From NCBI GenBank assembly GCA_021307315.1, contig JAJSPD010000028.1:248001-312000 (forward strand): a stretch of DNA of 64,000 nt, given 5' to 3'. Both the position numbers and the translations under genes were made by a program. The stretch is from Bisporella sp. PMI_857 (Eukaryota; Ascomycota; Leotiomycetes; Helotiales; Helotiaceae). Within the stretch, counting starts at the first letter, position 1. Each line of letters starts with the position of its first letter. Below, piece after piece: positions 33,732 through 45,125 of the stretch. The notes below the pieces were generated by a model, which saw only the letters and a list, made by a program, of their open reading frames with translations, was not told the DNA's origin and did not search any database.

Positions 33732-35832
33732 TCAGATTCTGAAGCTTCGCTCTGATCGTGGAAGAAGCTGGACGTCGAGGGGTATGGTGGGGACAGCAGC
33801 TACCCATTCTAGCCGATCTGGTAGAATGGCTTCTCGGGATGCTGCGAAGCTGTTTCCCCAGCTTGGGAGGAGGATCTTAAAGGATCTGAGGATTAGGGAG
33901 ACGGAAAGGTAGAGCTCTAGGTATGAGAAGCTGGGTTTGTCAGCGGATGGGTCGCGCTAGCTACTATTACGTACGGCCAAAATCCGAGCACAGGAGCGAA
34001 AGAAGGAAGATACCTACTGCATCCCAATACAGGCCCCGCTTCCCTTCGAGAACGGGATATAGAATTCATCTCTCCGAGCCGAGCCTGATGCCCCGTCGAG
34101 CCAACGAGAAGGGCGGAAGTTTTCTGGATCTGGAAAAGCCCTTTTGTCGCGGAGGTACCAGATTGGGCTGCTGTTAATGATGGTCTGTAACATTGGATTA
34201 TCAGCCAAATCTTATTTTTCCTTTCTTCAGAGAACATGATAACCTACACCACCCTTCACAAACACACCAGCTAACACCGCTCCCTCGTCAGGCACAACCC
34301 TGGGCAGCATGGCAGCTGCAGCTCCTGCCCATCTGATTCCTTCTTTTACCACGGCTCTGAGTTCTGGTACCGCTTCCAGACTCGCCATGTCCGTAGGCCA
34401 TCCCGCGATCTCTAGCTGTTGTACCAGAGACTCTTGATAAGTAGTGTCATGCGCTAAAGCCCACAGGATGTGAGCTAAAGTGGCCGACGTGGTGTCGGTC
34501 CCGGGACCAAGCATTTCTTTTGCTTCTGACAAAGCAGAGAGGGGTGGGATGTTGGAACGGATCATTGTTGAGATGAAATTAGGATATTTTGTGGGCTTTT
34601 CCTTGATAGCCGGAGATTGTAGATGGGAGAGCCGGTTTGAGGACCACTATCTTGTCAGCCTAACCGTTAAATAACCCTGTTGGAAATGCAATACCTCATC
34701 AAAAGCCTGCATAGCTGCTCTTGACCTGCCTTGGTAGGTGGTGAGGTTGTATATTAAGGTTTCGAGACGCGAGTATGCTGTTGTCAGTGATGGCAAGTTT
34801 GAAAGCTGGTAGATTTTAGCATAATATCAAGGATACTGCGCTGTAGCATACCAAAGCGATGTGCTGGGACTTCTTGTCATTCTCTGCGACCATATCAAGC
34901 TCTTCACCTTCCGTCCAAGCAGATATAGCACCCATATCCTGGCCGAATCCGAACGCCGCTACGTACCATGTTAGTATCGTATATCGCCAAACACATGTAT
35001 CACTGATATAACCATACAAACGATATCAGCTTCCAAGGCGCGACAAGCTGGGACAAGATTAAACGCATTTGTCCCTCTTTGAAGTAGGACATCTACGAAA
35101 CCCGTGACTTTCTCAATCATCATCCCTTCGAGGAGGTGCATTTTGCTTCGGTTGAATAATTGGCCCATCACTCTGCGTCGCTGCGAGTGTTGATATGGAT
35201 CTCTAAGCTATTGTTAATGATAATTCAGAGGTGATAATTCGACATGATGCCAACCCACGTAATAGAGAATAAGCCGGGGTGTTCATCCTGCACGAACTGC
35301 CCATATACACGGGGATCCTTTTTGAATGGACTGTGAACTGTAAAAACTTGTTTGTATATATCGATCGAGTAGAACGAAAGCTCATTGGGGCCAATTCGTA
35401 GCAAAGGTCCTGGCTCGCATTAGTGTGAGCCAGCACTTTCAAATTTCTCGTTGGGGACCAAGATCATTTGGTCCTCGACAACAAATATACAAGTAGATAA
35501 GATATGAAAACCATACCATGAGTCTCGTGTAGTGGTGGTAGATCAAGCGTTATGCGACCTCTATGCTCGGTAGGAAAGGCCCATAGAAGTCGCGAGATGG
35601 GAGCCAGCGGTCCGGCATTTGGAATGGAAGACAAAGGTGAAATCCAATAAGTATACCAAATCTAGGAAGATATTTAGCTTCTATGAAGAGATGTATTGAC
35701 AGAAAAATATTCTGGGTCATGCCAAATCATAGACTGATACATTAGTGGGATATCGTTACGCACCCATAATGCCAGACTAATTATACTGCCTATAAGAGCC
35801 ACCACTACCAGATGTCCAACCCATTCCAACAT
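33732..35832 (-). CDS. cytochrome P450 monooxygenase
   Basis: Nine exons on the minus strand keep one frame and give 513 residues: 35832-35764, 35661-35517, 35409-35255, 35207-35018, 34958-34852, 34805-34695, 34646-34248, 34184-34018 and 33930-33732. A membrane anchor (HLVVVALIGSIISLALW) opens the protein. The I-helix motif GPGTDTT lies at about 306-312, the K-helix ExxR as EGIR at 361-364, and the PERF region as PENFRPSRW near 412-420. The heme loop is FSKGSGACIG with Cys 444. The consensus is FxxGxRxCxG; here the Arg that contacts a heme propionate is Gly (codon GGG). The C-terminus (DRLEWVAAVPTIPLDV) is normal. The first-exon splice and the last junction are less certain than the rest. It probably sits on the ER face and uses P450 reductase; substrate unknown. 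It faces a permease gene across 633 bp. Confidence 0.9.
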
Positions 35833-36465
35833 TTTCTTTATATCTACAAAGAGAAGCAGATAACAGCATACAAAATGTGTGAATCTTCAGTCACTAGACC
35901 TAGAATCAGTCAGGTACCATTTCAACAGCATACTTCGGGGAATTCCGATCAAGCTTTTAACAGACCGGAAATACCTCGGCTTTAAACGTAGAAGTGGAAT
36001 CAATTTAGCTCATCTTCTAGTTTTTGCATACTTTTAATGAAAAGACGCAAAGCACCAGGTCTATGGCGTGCCCAGAAACATGACCGTGCACACTTCAAAC
36101 GTGGAGAAAACGTGGCTGGTGTCGTTGCACAAAAGTCTCAGATGGATCTTTTTACAGAATTTTATTTGCCCTCCGGCTTCTGGAATTGCGTGCTTGGGAT
36201 ATAATAGCGCCTGTCCATAATTTTGGACGTCTTTATTCGTGATCCTTCCGATCTCTAGCTTATGGTCGGAGATTGAGACTATTTCGGCTGTAGCTGTTAT
36301 CAGCCACTCAGAAACCTTCAATTTCTAGAAAAAGCTGATGAGTCCTTAGAGATACTTAATGAGATATAGCGATATAACATAAAAACGGCATTTCAAGACT
36401 TCGATAGTGGTAAGGCGTTGATCGAATTAGTTTTTCTTGTGGTTAATCTTGATTTCAACCTCAAC
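35833..36465. promoter_or_regulatory. divergent region between P450 and permease
   Basis: Both start codons face away from this 633-bp segment, so it contains both promoters. A minus-strand open frame of 86 codons (36061-36321) opens with TTG and has coding-like composition, but I cannot assign it; it may be a relic exon or chance. No clear palindromic Zn2Cys6 site (CGGnCCG type) is visible. Confidence 0.5.
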
Positions 36466-38682
36466 ATGTCCACATTAAATGTTGATCGGGGCCATGTCCC
36501 AGACTCGATTGAAAATGGAGGTACACGGTCTTCGCTTTCTGATGGCGGTAAATCCGATGAAGCTGGCAGAGCAGATGAGGTTTTGTTGGTGAGTGAAGCA
36601 TGGAACATCGGGTCCTGGAAGAGGGAATGGTTGACAGAAGAATATAGGAAACTTTGGGATATAAACCGGTATGTCGTCACCTTATTGCAACGCCTAGGTT
36701 TGTTCAAGTTCTGATATAGCCAATGAGTTAGGTTCTCCATCGCACGTATGGCTTGCTTGAAAATTTCGCCACAACTTTTGGTGCGTTCGCGACTGAATGT
36801 TCCCTTCACAATCTATCTTGAGATAAAGCCTGGATAGCGAACTAACCTCAATTCTTCGCGGACAGCTGCTTTATATTTTGTTGGAGGCGTGAGGGTCACA
36901 TTTAGCACCGGTATCTCAGCAGGTGGAAATCTAGCATACTGGTCAGTATCCCCTACCGAATTATATCACCCAACGTCTTGACAAAGCTGGATAGGACGAG
37001 CTATCTGGTAACAGTCGTCTTCACTTTTATCACCGCTGCTGTCATTGCTGAGGCATGCTCGGCATCTCCTTCTGCTGGCTCAATCTACCTGTGGGCTGCT
37101 GAATCTGGTGGCCCAAAATTTGGACGACTTTTTGGTTTCGTGGTGGCTTGGTGGAGTACAACCGCGTGGACAACGTTCTGTGCAAGTAAGCTTGGCTCTT
37201 GGTCTTGATGGTCGACCTGTACTCATTAGTTTGCAGGCAATACTCAGGGCGCCGTGAATTACATGCTCTCTGTAAGTCAATGCTTCCATTTCGGCGTTGG
37301 TCGCTGCTAATCCTCCAGGAAATTGTGGTGTTTGATCTCCCATTTCCATCAGACTCTAGCGATATCAAATTCCGCGCAGTGCAATGGGCTTGTACCGAAG
37401 TCCTCTTGGGTCTGGCGGTGCTCCTGAACTTGCTTCCTCGTGCGTTCACCCCTTGATACTACTTCCAGAATGCTAATATGACCAAAGCCCGCTTTTTCCG
37501 ATTCGTCTTTTACCTTTCATCGTTCTTTGTGCTCCTTGATTTTGTACTTAATGTCATCTGGCTTCCAGTAGGAACAGCTCGGACATTCGGCTTCCGTACT
37601 GCTGAAGAGGCGTTTCTGACGACTTACAACGGAACTGGTGCGCCTAGCGGTTGGAATTGGTGTCTTTCGTACCTGGCAACTGCAGGTATTCTGATCGGAT
37701 TTGATGCATCTGGTCACGTAGCAGAAGAGACCAAGAATGCCACCGTTAATGCTGCTAAAGGAATCTTCTGGAGCACTGTCGTAAGCGGCATCGGGGGGTT
37801 CTTGACCATCATCCTTTTCTTATTCTGTGTGGTAAGTTTCTTCCAGGCCCTCAAGGCAAAATGCGATTCTGATCAGGAGCAGCCCGATGCCGACACTCTG
37901 TTTTCCTTTGGCTCTCCACAGCCTTTTGTCCCATTATACGCTGTTGTTCTGGGCAAAGGTGGCCACATCTTCATGAATATAATATGCATTACTGCATTAT
38001 GGCTGGTGAGCTTTTACCCAGCAACGTTCATATCAGAGTTAGTTCCACTGAAACATAACTTAGAATACGGCCATTGCAGTCGTCGCAGCATCTCGGCTCA
38101 TTTTCGCTGTTGCGCGTGATGGTGCGTTGCCATTCTCAAGCTGGGTGTCCAAAGTATCTCCTGAGGGTCAGCCTCGAAATGCAGTCTTAGTTGTGTGGGG
38201 CGTAGCGGCTTTAGTTACCTGTTCCATTCTGCCATCAAGCGTAGCGTTCACATCTCTCATCTCTATCGCTGGTGTACCTTCAGCAGCCGCATATGGCCTG
38301 ATCTGCTTTGGCCGTTTCTTCCTCACACCGAAGAACTTCCCTCCTCCCAAATGGAGCCTCGGCAGACTAAGCAAGCCGTTTCAGTTCATCGGCATATTTT
38401 GGAACGGCTGGGTCGTCGCAGTTCTTCTGTCACCCTATATCTTCCCTGTGACAGGAGAGACATTGAACTGTAGGTTTTCCCCCACGAGTTGATTTGAAAT
38501 ACTGACGTCTCTGAGATGCTCCTGTTGTGCTCTCGGCTGTCACGATCCTCGCTCTCATCACATGGTGGATCACGCCTGCAGATGGGTGGCTCCAAAAAGA
38601 GCGCATTGTCAATTTTATCGAGAGCGATGGCACAAATGGTGCCCCCAAACCAACCGGGGTGCAGAGCAAGACCGTTGATTAG
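36466..38682 (+). CDS. amino-acid/GABA permease (APC superfamily)
   Basis: Eleven exons in one frame give 553 residues: 36466-36588, 36648-36668, 36732-36780, 36866-36941, 36995-37185, 37237-37271, 37319-37439, 37488-37831, 37877-38005, 38064-38469 and 38516-38682. The short second exon encodes ETLGYKP and completes the family start DEVLLETLGYKP.. before RTYGLLENFATTF. Landmarks are ALYFVGGVRVTFSTGISAGG, AEACSASPSAGSIYLWAAESGGPK, FGFRTAEEAFLTTYNGTG, the signature GFDASGHVAEETKNA and the late block FAVARDGALPFSSW. About twelve membrane helices are expected. The family covers fungal GABA permeases (UGA4-like) and choline/polyamine carriers of the plasma or vacuolar membrane; the substrate cannot be fixed from sequence. 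No breaks were found. Confidence 0.93.
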
Positions 38683-39927
38683 GGCACTGAAAGTAAATAG
38701 AATATTTGTCGCTCCTGACGATGGATGTGTGTGCATAGACGACAACTACTTGGCCATGTTCAGCCATAAGCAGAGCAGATGTAAATTTAAATGTAATATC
38801 TTGAAAGTGCGGCGGCACTAGCCTATATATAATTGAACTAGCTTGCTCAGCTGCATTTTCGAATATCTCACTATGGCAAAGGGTCTATAAGTCAGATATC
38901 TACCATTCCATAAAGTCAAAGAGTTGAGGCGTCATTCTAAAGAAGCGCGGTTGAACTGCCATTGTGAGTCCTCGGGAATATAGCCAGGAAGTCATGGTGA
39001 GCTGCTCCTAAGCATTTGTTGTGGTTTTTTATTATCAATGCTGAAAGCAACCACATGCCACAATCCTCTACATTGATCAAATGTATATGAATGGCGAACA
39101 AATGCTCGTTACTGAGGAACAAGGCAAGCGAATCCTCAGCATGTTAAGCATTCTCGAGCAAAAACCACATATTAAAAGCGGAGTCTGCAAATCACGTTGA
39201 GCAGGCATCATTGGCACTTGGTCTGGTTGGTGTTTATTTGTGACAGTACATGCAGGAATGAGTCGATAGTCACGTATCATAATGAAACTCGGATGAACTC
39301 ATGTGTGGACTTCTCATTCCAGATGTAGAGACTTTATGTTAAAGCGCATCATGCCTAACAATAGTATTATTACCAAGAACGTTACCAATATATTACATAA
39401 GGTTCCCGAACAGATCGTAGACTAGTGGGAGGTGGGCTACTCTTGCAAAATTGTGCCAAAAAATAACTACCCACTGTACATCCGAAAGAGTTTCATAATA
39501 TAAAACAATTCAATCATGACGACGAGATTTAACTGACCTTGAGAGTGTCAGAGCTATGATCAAAGAGACTTTGAAAACACCGATGGCGGGATTATAGACT
39601 TGTCTTCATGGTAAATTCACAGTAAGAGGAACACGGGGCAACTACGAAGGCAAGATATCATAGAGAAGAGGCAATTCTGATCTAGTGTACTAAGCAAATC
39701 TCAAGGGAGGAAGCCTCCATGGTATACGCTGTAGAAGTTGATCAACCGCCCTACGACAAGTATATTAAAGCCTCATCCATTGCTTCGGGGGTTGGTGCGA
39801 GATAGACCTCCGCCATCACCTTGCAATTAAAAAAGCCCTGTACGGTGAATCCGCAAATCAAATAAAACAGAAAAAGGAGATAGTAGCATCCTTCGCACCA
39901 GATACAGCATCTACCGCTACGCCACAT
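38683..39927. other. convergent intergenic, no supported gene
   Basis: About 1.2 kb between the permease (+) and the coiled-coil gene (-) 3' ends. Minus-strand frames of 60-120 codons occur but none has motifs or splice partners. I see nothing else. Confidence 0.5.
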
Positions 39928-42725
39928 CTATCCTGGGAGAGGGTATCCTTTCGTGTACACGCCAATCTTCTGGAATAGAGGTTCAAGAATGTAGTGCCAG
40001 ATCCAGACATCAACTCTGCTAAGCCATGGCTCGGGACGATAGGGGGAAGAGTGGAAAGGATACTGCATCCAGCCGCGACCCTGAGCCGGGACAAACAAGT
40101 CAACGTACCAGGAACGGGTAATTTGGTTTGCTGCAAGCCAAAGAGATCGCTCATAAAGGCATGAGAAAACAATAAGGTAGGCGGCGATATGAAGGATAAG
40201 AGCTGGCAGATTCCATAAAGAAGGATCGTACTCATCTTCAGGAATGGCGGCACAAATCTCTGGATTGGTACCTGGGTTGGAAGATGGAGCAATAGCGATT
40301 TCGAGATCATCTGGAGAGGACGTAGGGAGTGGTTTGCGTGATATGTCTTCTTCGTCTCCATCCTTAACGGTCTCCGCATCCTCTCTATTGGAGGCACCTG
40401 TATCGTCATATTCTTCTAGAATATTACGCAAAGCTAAGATTTGTAAATCAGCTCCGGCTTTTCCTATGTGGTGTGGTGTCATCGTGGTACATACCTGCAG
40501 CTGAATCATTATCTCCTGCCTTCTTCAATCCCTTGTCTTTAGCTTCTGATCGATCCTCAATTTCAGGGTCAGACCATTGCTCAGCTTTTGAAATCTCGTC
40601 ATCTGTCATAAGCTCGTTAGATCAGAGTTCGTCAAAGCTTGTGGCACTCTGGCTGGAGCTTACCTGTATCAACTGGACCTTGTCCGCCAGTGCCTGGGCA
40701 ACCAAGCTGTCCACTCCATACCCTATTGCTGCTAAACCACAAAACAATCGCCAAAAACAGCCTCACAAATGCTAAATAGATTAGCTTCAAGGCATTCCAT
40801 TCGACACTGAACCAGGCCCAGAAAGGATTACGGAATGGACGCTCAACTATCCGCGTAACATAGCGAATTTCGCCATCGCATGGGGGTTGGGTGCCCCGAT
40901 TGAGAGGCTTCTGGATATTCTTTGCACCCTTCTTATTTGCCTCATTCTGAGCTTTAAGACTTTGTTCAATGTCTTTGTCGAGCTTGGCAATTCTCTCCTT
41001 TGTAAGCTTCTTGTATCTCTTCTCCTCAGCGTCATTCTTTGCTTTCTTTTGAGCAAGAAGCGCTTCCTGTTTTTCAATCTCCTTTTTGAGACCTGCCTCC
41101 TTCGCAGCCAACTTCTTCGCATTGTCCTTGGTCAACTTAGTATCCTTCGCTGCCAGTTCTTTAGCACGTCTCTCAAATTCTTGCTCCAAGATAGCCTCTT
41201 GCTCTGCTAACTTCTTCGCATTCTCTTCATTAAGACGCTTCTCAATCTCTTCTTTCAGGTTCATCTCTTTCTCCGCCAGCTTCTTTTCGTTGGCTTGATC
41301 TTGAGCCGTCCGCATTTCTGACAACACTTTGTCGCCATACTGCTCGATTGTCCGCTTCAGGGTAGCCGCCTTCTTCGCTAGCTTTTTTTCACTGGCTTCA
41401 TTCAACTCAGTCTCCTTCTTTGCCACAAGCTCCTTGACACGTCTTTCAATATCTCGCTCCTTGCTAGGCTTATTAGCATCAGCTACTTGGCGTGCCTGCT
41501 TAGCAAGCTCATCACCAATACTGGCCTTCATCGCCTCTGCCAATTCGTTTGCCCGCTTCTCGATCTCTTTCTCCATAATACTCTCCTTCTCTCTCGTCAG
41601 AACCGCCACACGCTTCTCAATTTCATCATCCAACTCGGCCTGTCTCTCTGCAATCACTTCGTTCGCGCGTCTCTCGACCTCTATGTCCATGTCCATGACT
41701 TCCTTAATATAACGGTCATAGTCGGGATTCGGTGCGCTGCTACTCTCAGCGTTGTCCATAAATCTGCTATTCTCTCCACTTTCATTATCTGAAACCTCGA
41801 GCTCTGCACTAAGTGATGGCTTACGACCAGTAGAGGTAGGTGGTTGAAAGGTGTGATATGGATCAATCGGAACTGGTTTCTCCTTTAAGTCATTCTTCAA
41901 CTTCTGAAGCTCTTCTGCCAAGCCCTCCTTGTCGAGAATGACATTTTCATACTTGTCATTAATCTCAAGATAGCTAGTCTCGAAAGGTGTGAGCTTTTCG
42001 ATTTGCTCTGAGTAGACTTTGATTTTATTTTTGGCTTCGGCAAGCTGATCTGCGATCCCTGCTGCATCTCTATTTGCTGTGTCCCTCTCTACTTTGACGA
42101 TATTAAGTTCCTCTTTCGCATTTGCGAGAGAATTCTTGGTGGTCCGATGCTTGATTTTCTCTGTCTCTAGGCCATTTTCGCTCTTTATGATTGAATCGTG
42201 CGCGGCTCCGAGGTCCTCATCCTTTTGTTGAATGGCCTGGTTGAGCTCCCTGATCTGATGGGTTTTCTCTGTAACTTCCAGCTTCAGATCGGTGATGGTG
42301 GCATCACGATTTGCAACCTTGTCTTGCTCAATAGCAATAATTCTTTCTCGATCTTCAAGTTGATGATCCTTCTCCTCGAGTTCTTCCTTTGCCTTTGTAA
42401 GTTCTTTGCTTAATTTTCCAACCGCCTTCTCCAGCCGCTCAAACTTTTCATCCGACGTCGACTGCATTTCCTTCATCTGCGCTTGCAACTCTTTAATCTT
42501 CTCCATTAATAGTTGATTCATTCTCTTCTCGTCGGGGCTTGTTGGAGTTGATGGTGCGCGTGGTGGGTCTGCTTTGTCTATCAACATGGCTGCATTCAGG
42601 TTGGTGTGGTTGAACAAAAGTTTATCAAAGAACTTACCAGGAGGGGAGAGGCTCATCTGAGGCATACTGCCGATATCAGACTCGCCCTGAGGCGGTTTTG
42701 GTGTTTTTGCGGACTTTTTACCCAT
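39928..42725 (-). CDS. large coiled-coil protein with C-terminal membrane segments
   Basis: Three exons on the minus strand, 42725-40664, 40602-40495 and 40433-39928, give 891 residues. The frame opens 23 codons earlier with TTG, so I take the ATG before GKKSAKTPKPPQ. From about 70 to 620 the protein is almost all heptad-like and rich in Glu, Lys, Ala and Leu, with a disordered gap near 290-340. From about 440 it becomes a degenerate repeat of roughly 30-35 residues built on (E/N)KKLAxKExxLKxEIEKR. Two hydrophobic stretches follow, LKLIYLAFVRLFLAIVLWF near 665 and LWNLPALILHIAAYLIVFSC near 790. It is probably a membrane-anchored scaffold or tether. The family is unknown to me; the long coiled coil gives misleading matches to myosin-like and golgin proteins. 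Confidence 0.82.
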
Positions 42726-43870
42726 ATTTATTTTGTTGTTGGGTGGAGTGGAGGTGGTGTTGTTTCTGCGGTCGTCGAATATTTCATAGTTCAAGGCTTA
42801 GAAGCCGGAGTAAAATATGATGGTTAAGTAGGTAAGTTCAATCCAGGCGGTGAGTTAATTTGTGTGCTATTGTAGCTTCAAACTATTATGGGTTTCTGCC
42901 TGTTTACTTTTGCTTGGACACATTCACCTTCTGCAAAGCAAAGATGAGTTTATTATCCGTACTACAATAGCAGAACTATAAATCACCAATGGAGGGTAAG
43001 TCAGTGATAAATACGCTGTAAGAGAAAGATAGCAAAGCTACATGTATATATGTATCTAGATACTGAGCCATATGGCTAAACACTCTCTAGGTACTAAAGC
43101 GATGAAAATTCATGATAATACCAAGCGCTTCATCTAATGTTTTGCATCAAGTATCGATGATCCTTAGTTGGCTCATCTTCTAGATGTAATTTGGCAACAC
43201 AACTATAATATCATAACAACTCGGTGTATTAATAAAGTTTATACATGTACAATGCAGATTTGATGAGCCATCGTACTTTGGATTGTGATCTGCAAATTCT
43301 TCAAATAAACACTATCGTCTCAGTCTCCAAAACCGCCCTTCAGTCATTACAATATAGTAACTAGCCAGGATGAGAAAAAAAATTAAAATTCTAACATGCG
43401 TGCTACTTGTCTACTATTGCTTTTTGCCCCCGTACTACCAACTATATCACATGTACTTACAAATCGGCGCCTAGACCGTATCACAGCTTCATGACGGTTC
43501 TTCACTAAAACCAGCATCTATTTTTGCCAAGGCCACCATGAACAATGGACCGTCGAAATTCCTTGTTGGTCTTTCATCGATTGTGAATAGCATGGCGTAT
43601 GTCCAATGCCAAGCCGGGTAGAGACGAAAGAGGGTCATATCCGAGGGATGATATTTCCAGCCTGTAACATCAGGCAGCAATACAGCCAACTTCTTCTCAG
43701 CTTTTAGTAAGTTTTATCATAAAAATTGCACATAAGTGAATACGAGCAATATCGTAGATATTTGTAGCAGCACCTTGAAGATAAGGTGGAGGCAATCCTC
43801 TTACTGTGCATCTGAGTCAGATAGAACGCCAGGTGGTACTTTCATTGGCAATACCAACCGCCTGCGAGAT
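42726..43870. other. AT-rich intergenic with one orphan minus-strand frame
   Basis: AT-rich spacer. On the minus strand at 43489-43689, a 66-codon frame (start TTG, preceded by a possible acceptor ctaaaag) has a strikingly coding-like sequence with DVTGWKYHPSDM and PAWHWTYAMLF. It could be the last exon of a small gene, but no upstream exon was found and I cannot name it. Confidence 0.4.
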
Positions 43871-44520
43871 ATGGATCAAGATGCTATTCTAGACGCTAGC
43901 AAGAAAGGAAGTTTTGCTGAGCTCAAATCACTTATTCAAAGAGATGGAAAGCCATTGCTGGGGATGTCCTCTGATGGCTATTATGCAAAAAGAGATCTTC
44001 CATGCGACAAGATGCTAGAAGCCGCAAGAGAGGTACACCTTGAGATCTTGAAGGACCTTCGACCTATCTTCCCAGATGCTATTGATCAAAGAAATCAGCT
44101 TCTGCACAGTCCTCGCAGGATCAGTTGAAGCCTTTGCCCTCTTCGCCGTCCATCTACCAAATGCTTATCAATTCATCAAATTATATATACAGACGGTGCT
44201 AATCTAAATTGCACCCGAGACCTGTAGTAGTATTACCCTATATGTTGTGCAGTTAGACATGGCAATACTAAAATTCTCAAGCTAATTTTGCGCTGTAGAA
44301 CGAAACTTGATGGCAAACGAGTCCTCTGGTATGCAGCATACAATGGGCACGCTGCAATGGTACATTTCTTGTTCGCGAAAGGGATGAGTCCAAATGCGAA
44401 AACGTAGTTCAATGGAATTGAAGAGTATGGTTCGCCTTCGCATACCGCCATACAGGTGGGGGAAACAGAAGTCATCAAATTTTGCACAAACATGGAGGGA
44501 TATATTAAGCTGAGATCTAG
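43871..44520 (+). pseudogene. ankyrin-repeat protein relic
   Basis: Plus-strand fragments read as a short ankyrin-type protein. DMDQDAILDASKKGSFAEL is a typical opening helix pair and ends at a stop at 44128. A second segment from about 44290 contains VLWYAAYNGHAAMVHFLFAKG, the helix-turn-helix core of an ankyrin repeat, followed by SPSHTAIQVGETEVIKF, a second repeat. Between these two the frame meets a TAG at 44405-44407. No splice arrangement I tried joins all pieces without a stop. I interpret it as a decayed fragment of a repeat protein; its original length is unknown. Confidence 0.55.
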
Positions 44521-45125
44521 AAGGAAATACCCAGTTGGTCGCTGCCGAAAATCTAGAAATTGAAGTAGTAGATTTATTCTAACGGTATAACTAGCTACCT
44601 GTAGCCGAGCTTTGGCTAAATACTCCTTTCTTTTCCAAAATTACTACCTAACCCGAACGATCTTTGCAAGTGCTGGCTTGTAACATTTCCAAGACAAAAC
44701 CTCGAACTGGCCATTCAGTTAGCCGATGCCTTCGCCTTCTATTACAAGGACTTTAACTACTTACGATATTTCTTGCCATCGCTATCCTCCAAAATTATAG
44801 TCAGCAATCGATCGTCATCAGAAGCCATTGTCTCCAGCTCAGAAATCTGAATACTGTTGTGAGATTCTTTACGTAAGGATCAATCGGTGATTCTAGTTGT
44901 TGAACGGGCAACGGCCACAAACAAACAACTATTTTACGGGGAACAGAATAGGGGCTCGCTTACTTGGACAGGAAGGTGACTAATATAAAATGAGATGCCC
45001 CATTATCACGAACTCTAAGGTTTAAAACGTCTGCCTACAGAAGATTGAATGACGTAGTATCCGCTCATAATCGATAAAAGGCTAAGATGAGCTTCTAAGC
45101 AATTACCTTAAAACACCTTTCAGAT
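44521..45125. other. intergenic, upstream of amidohydrolase
   Basis: No gene seen. It should hold the promoter of the amidohydrolase gene. Confidence 0.5.
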
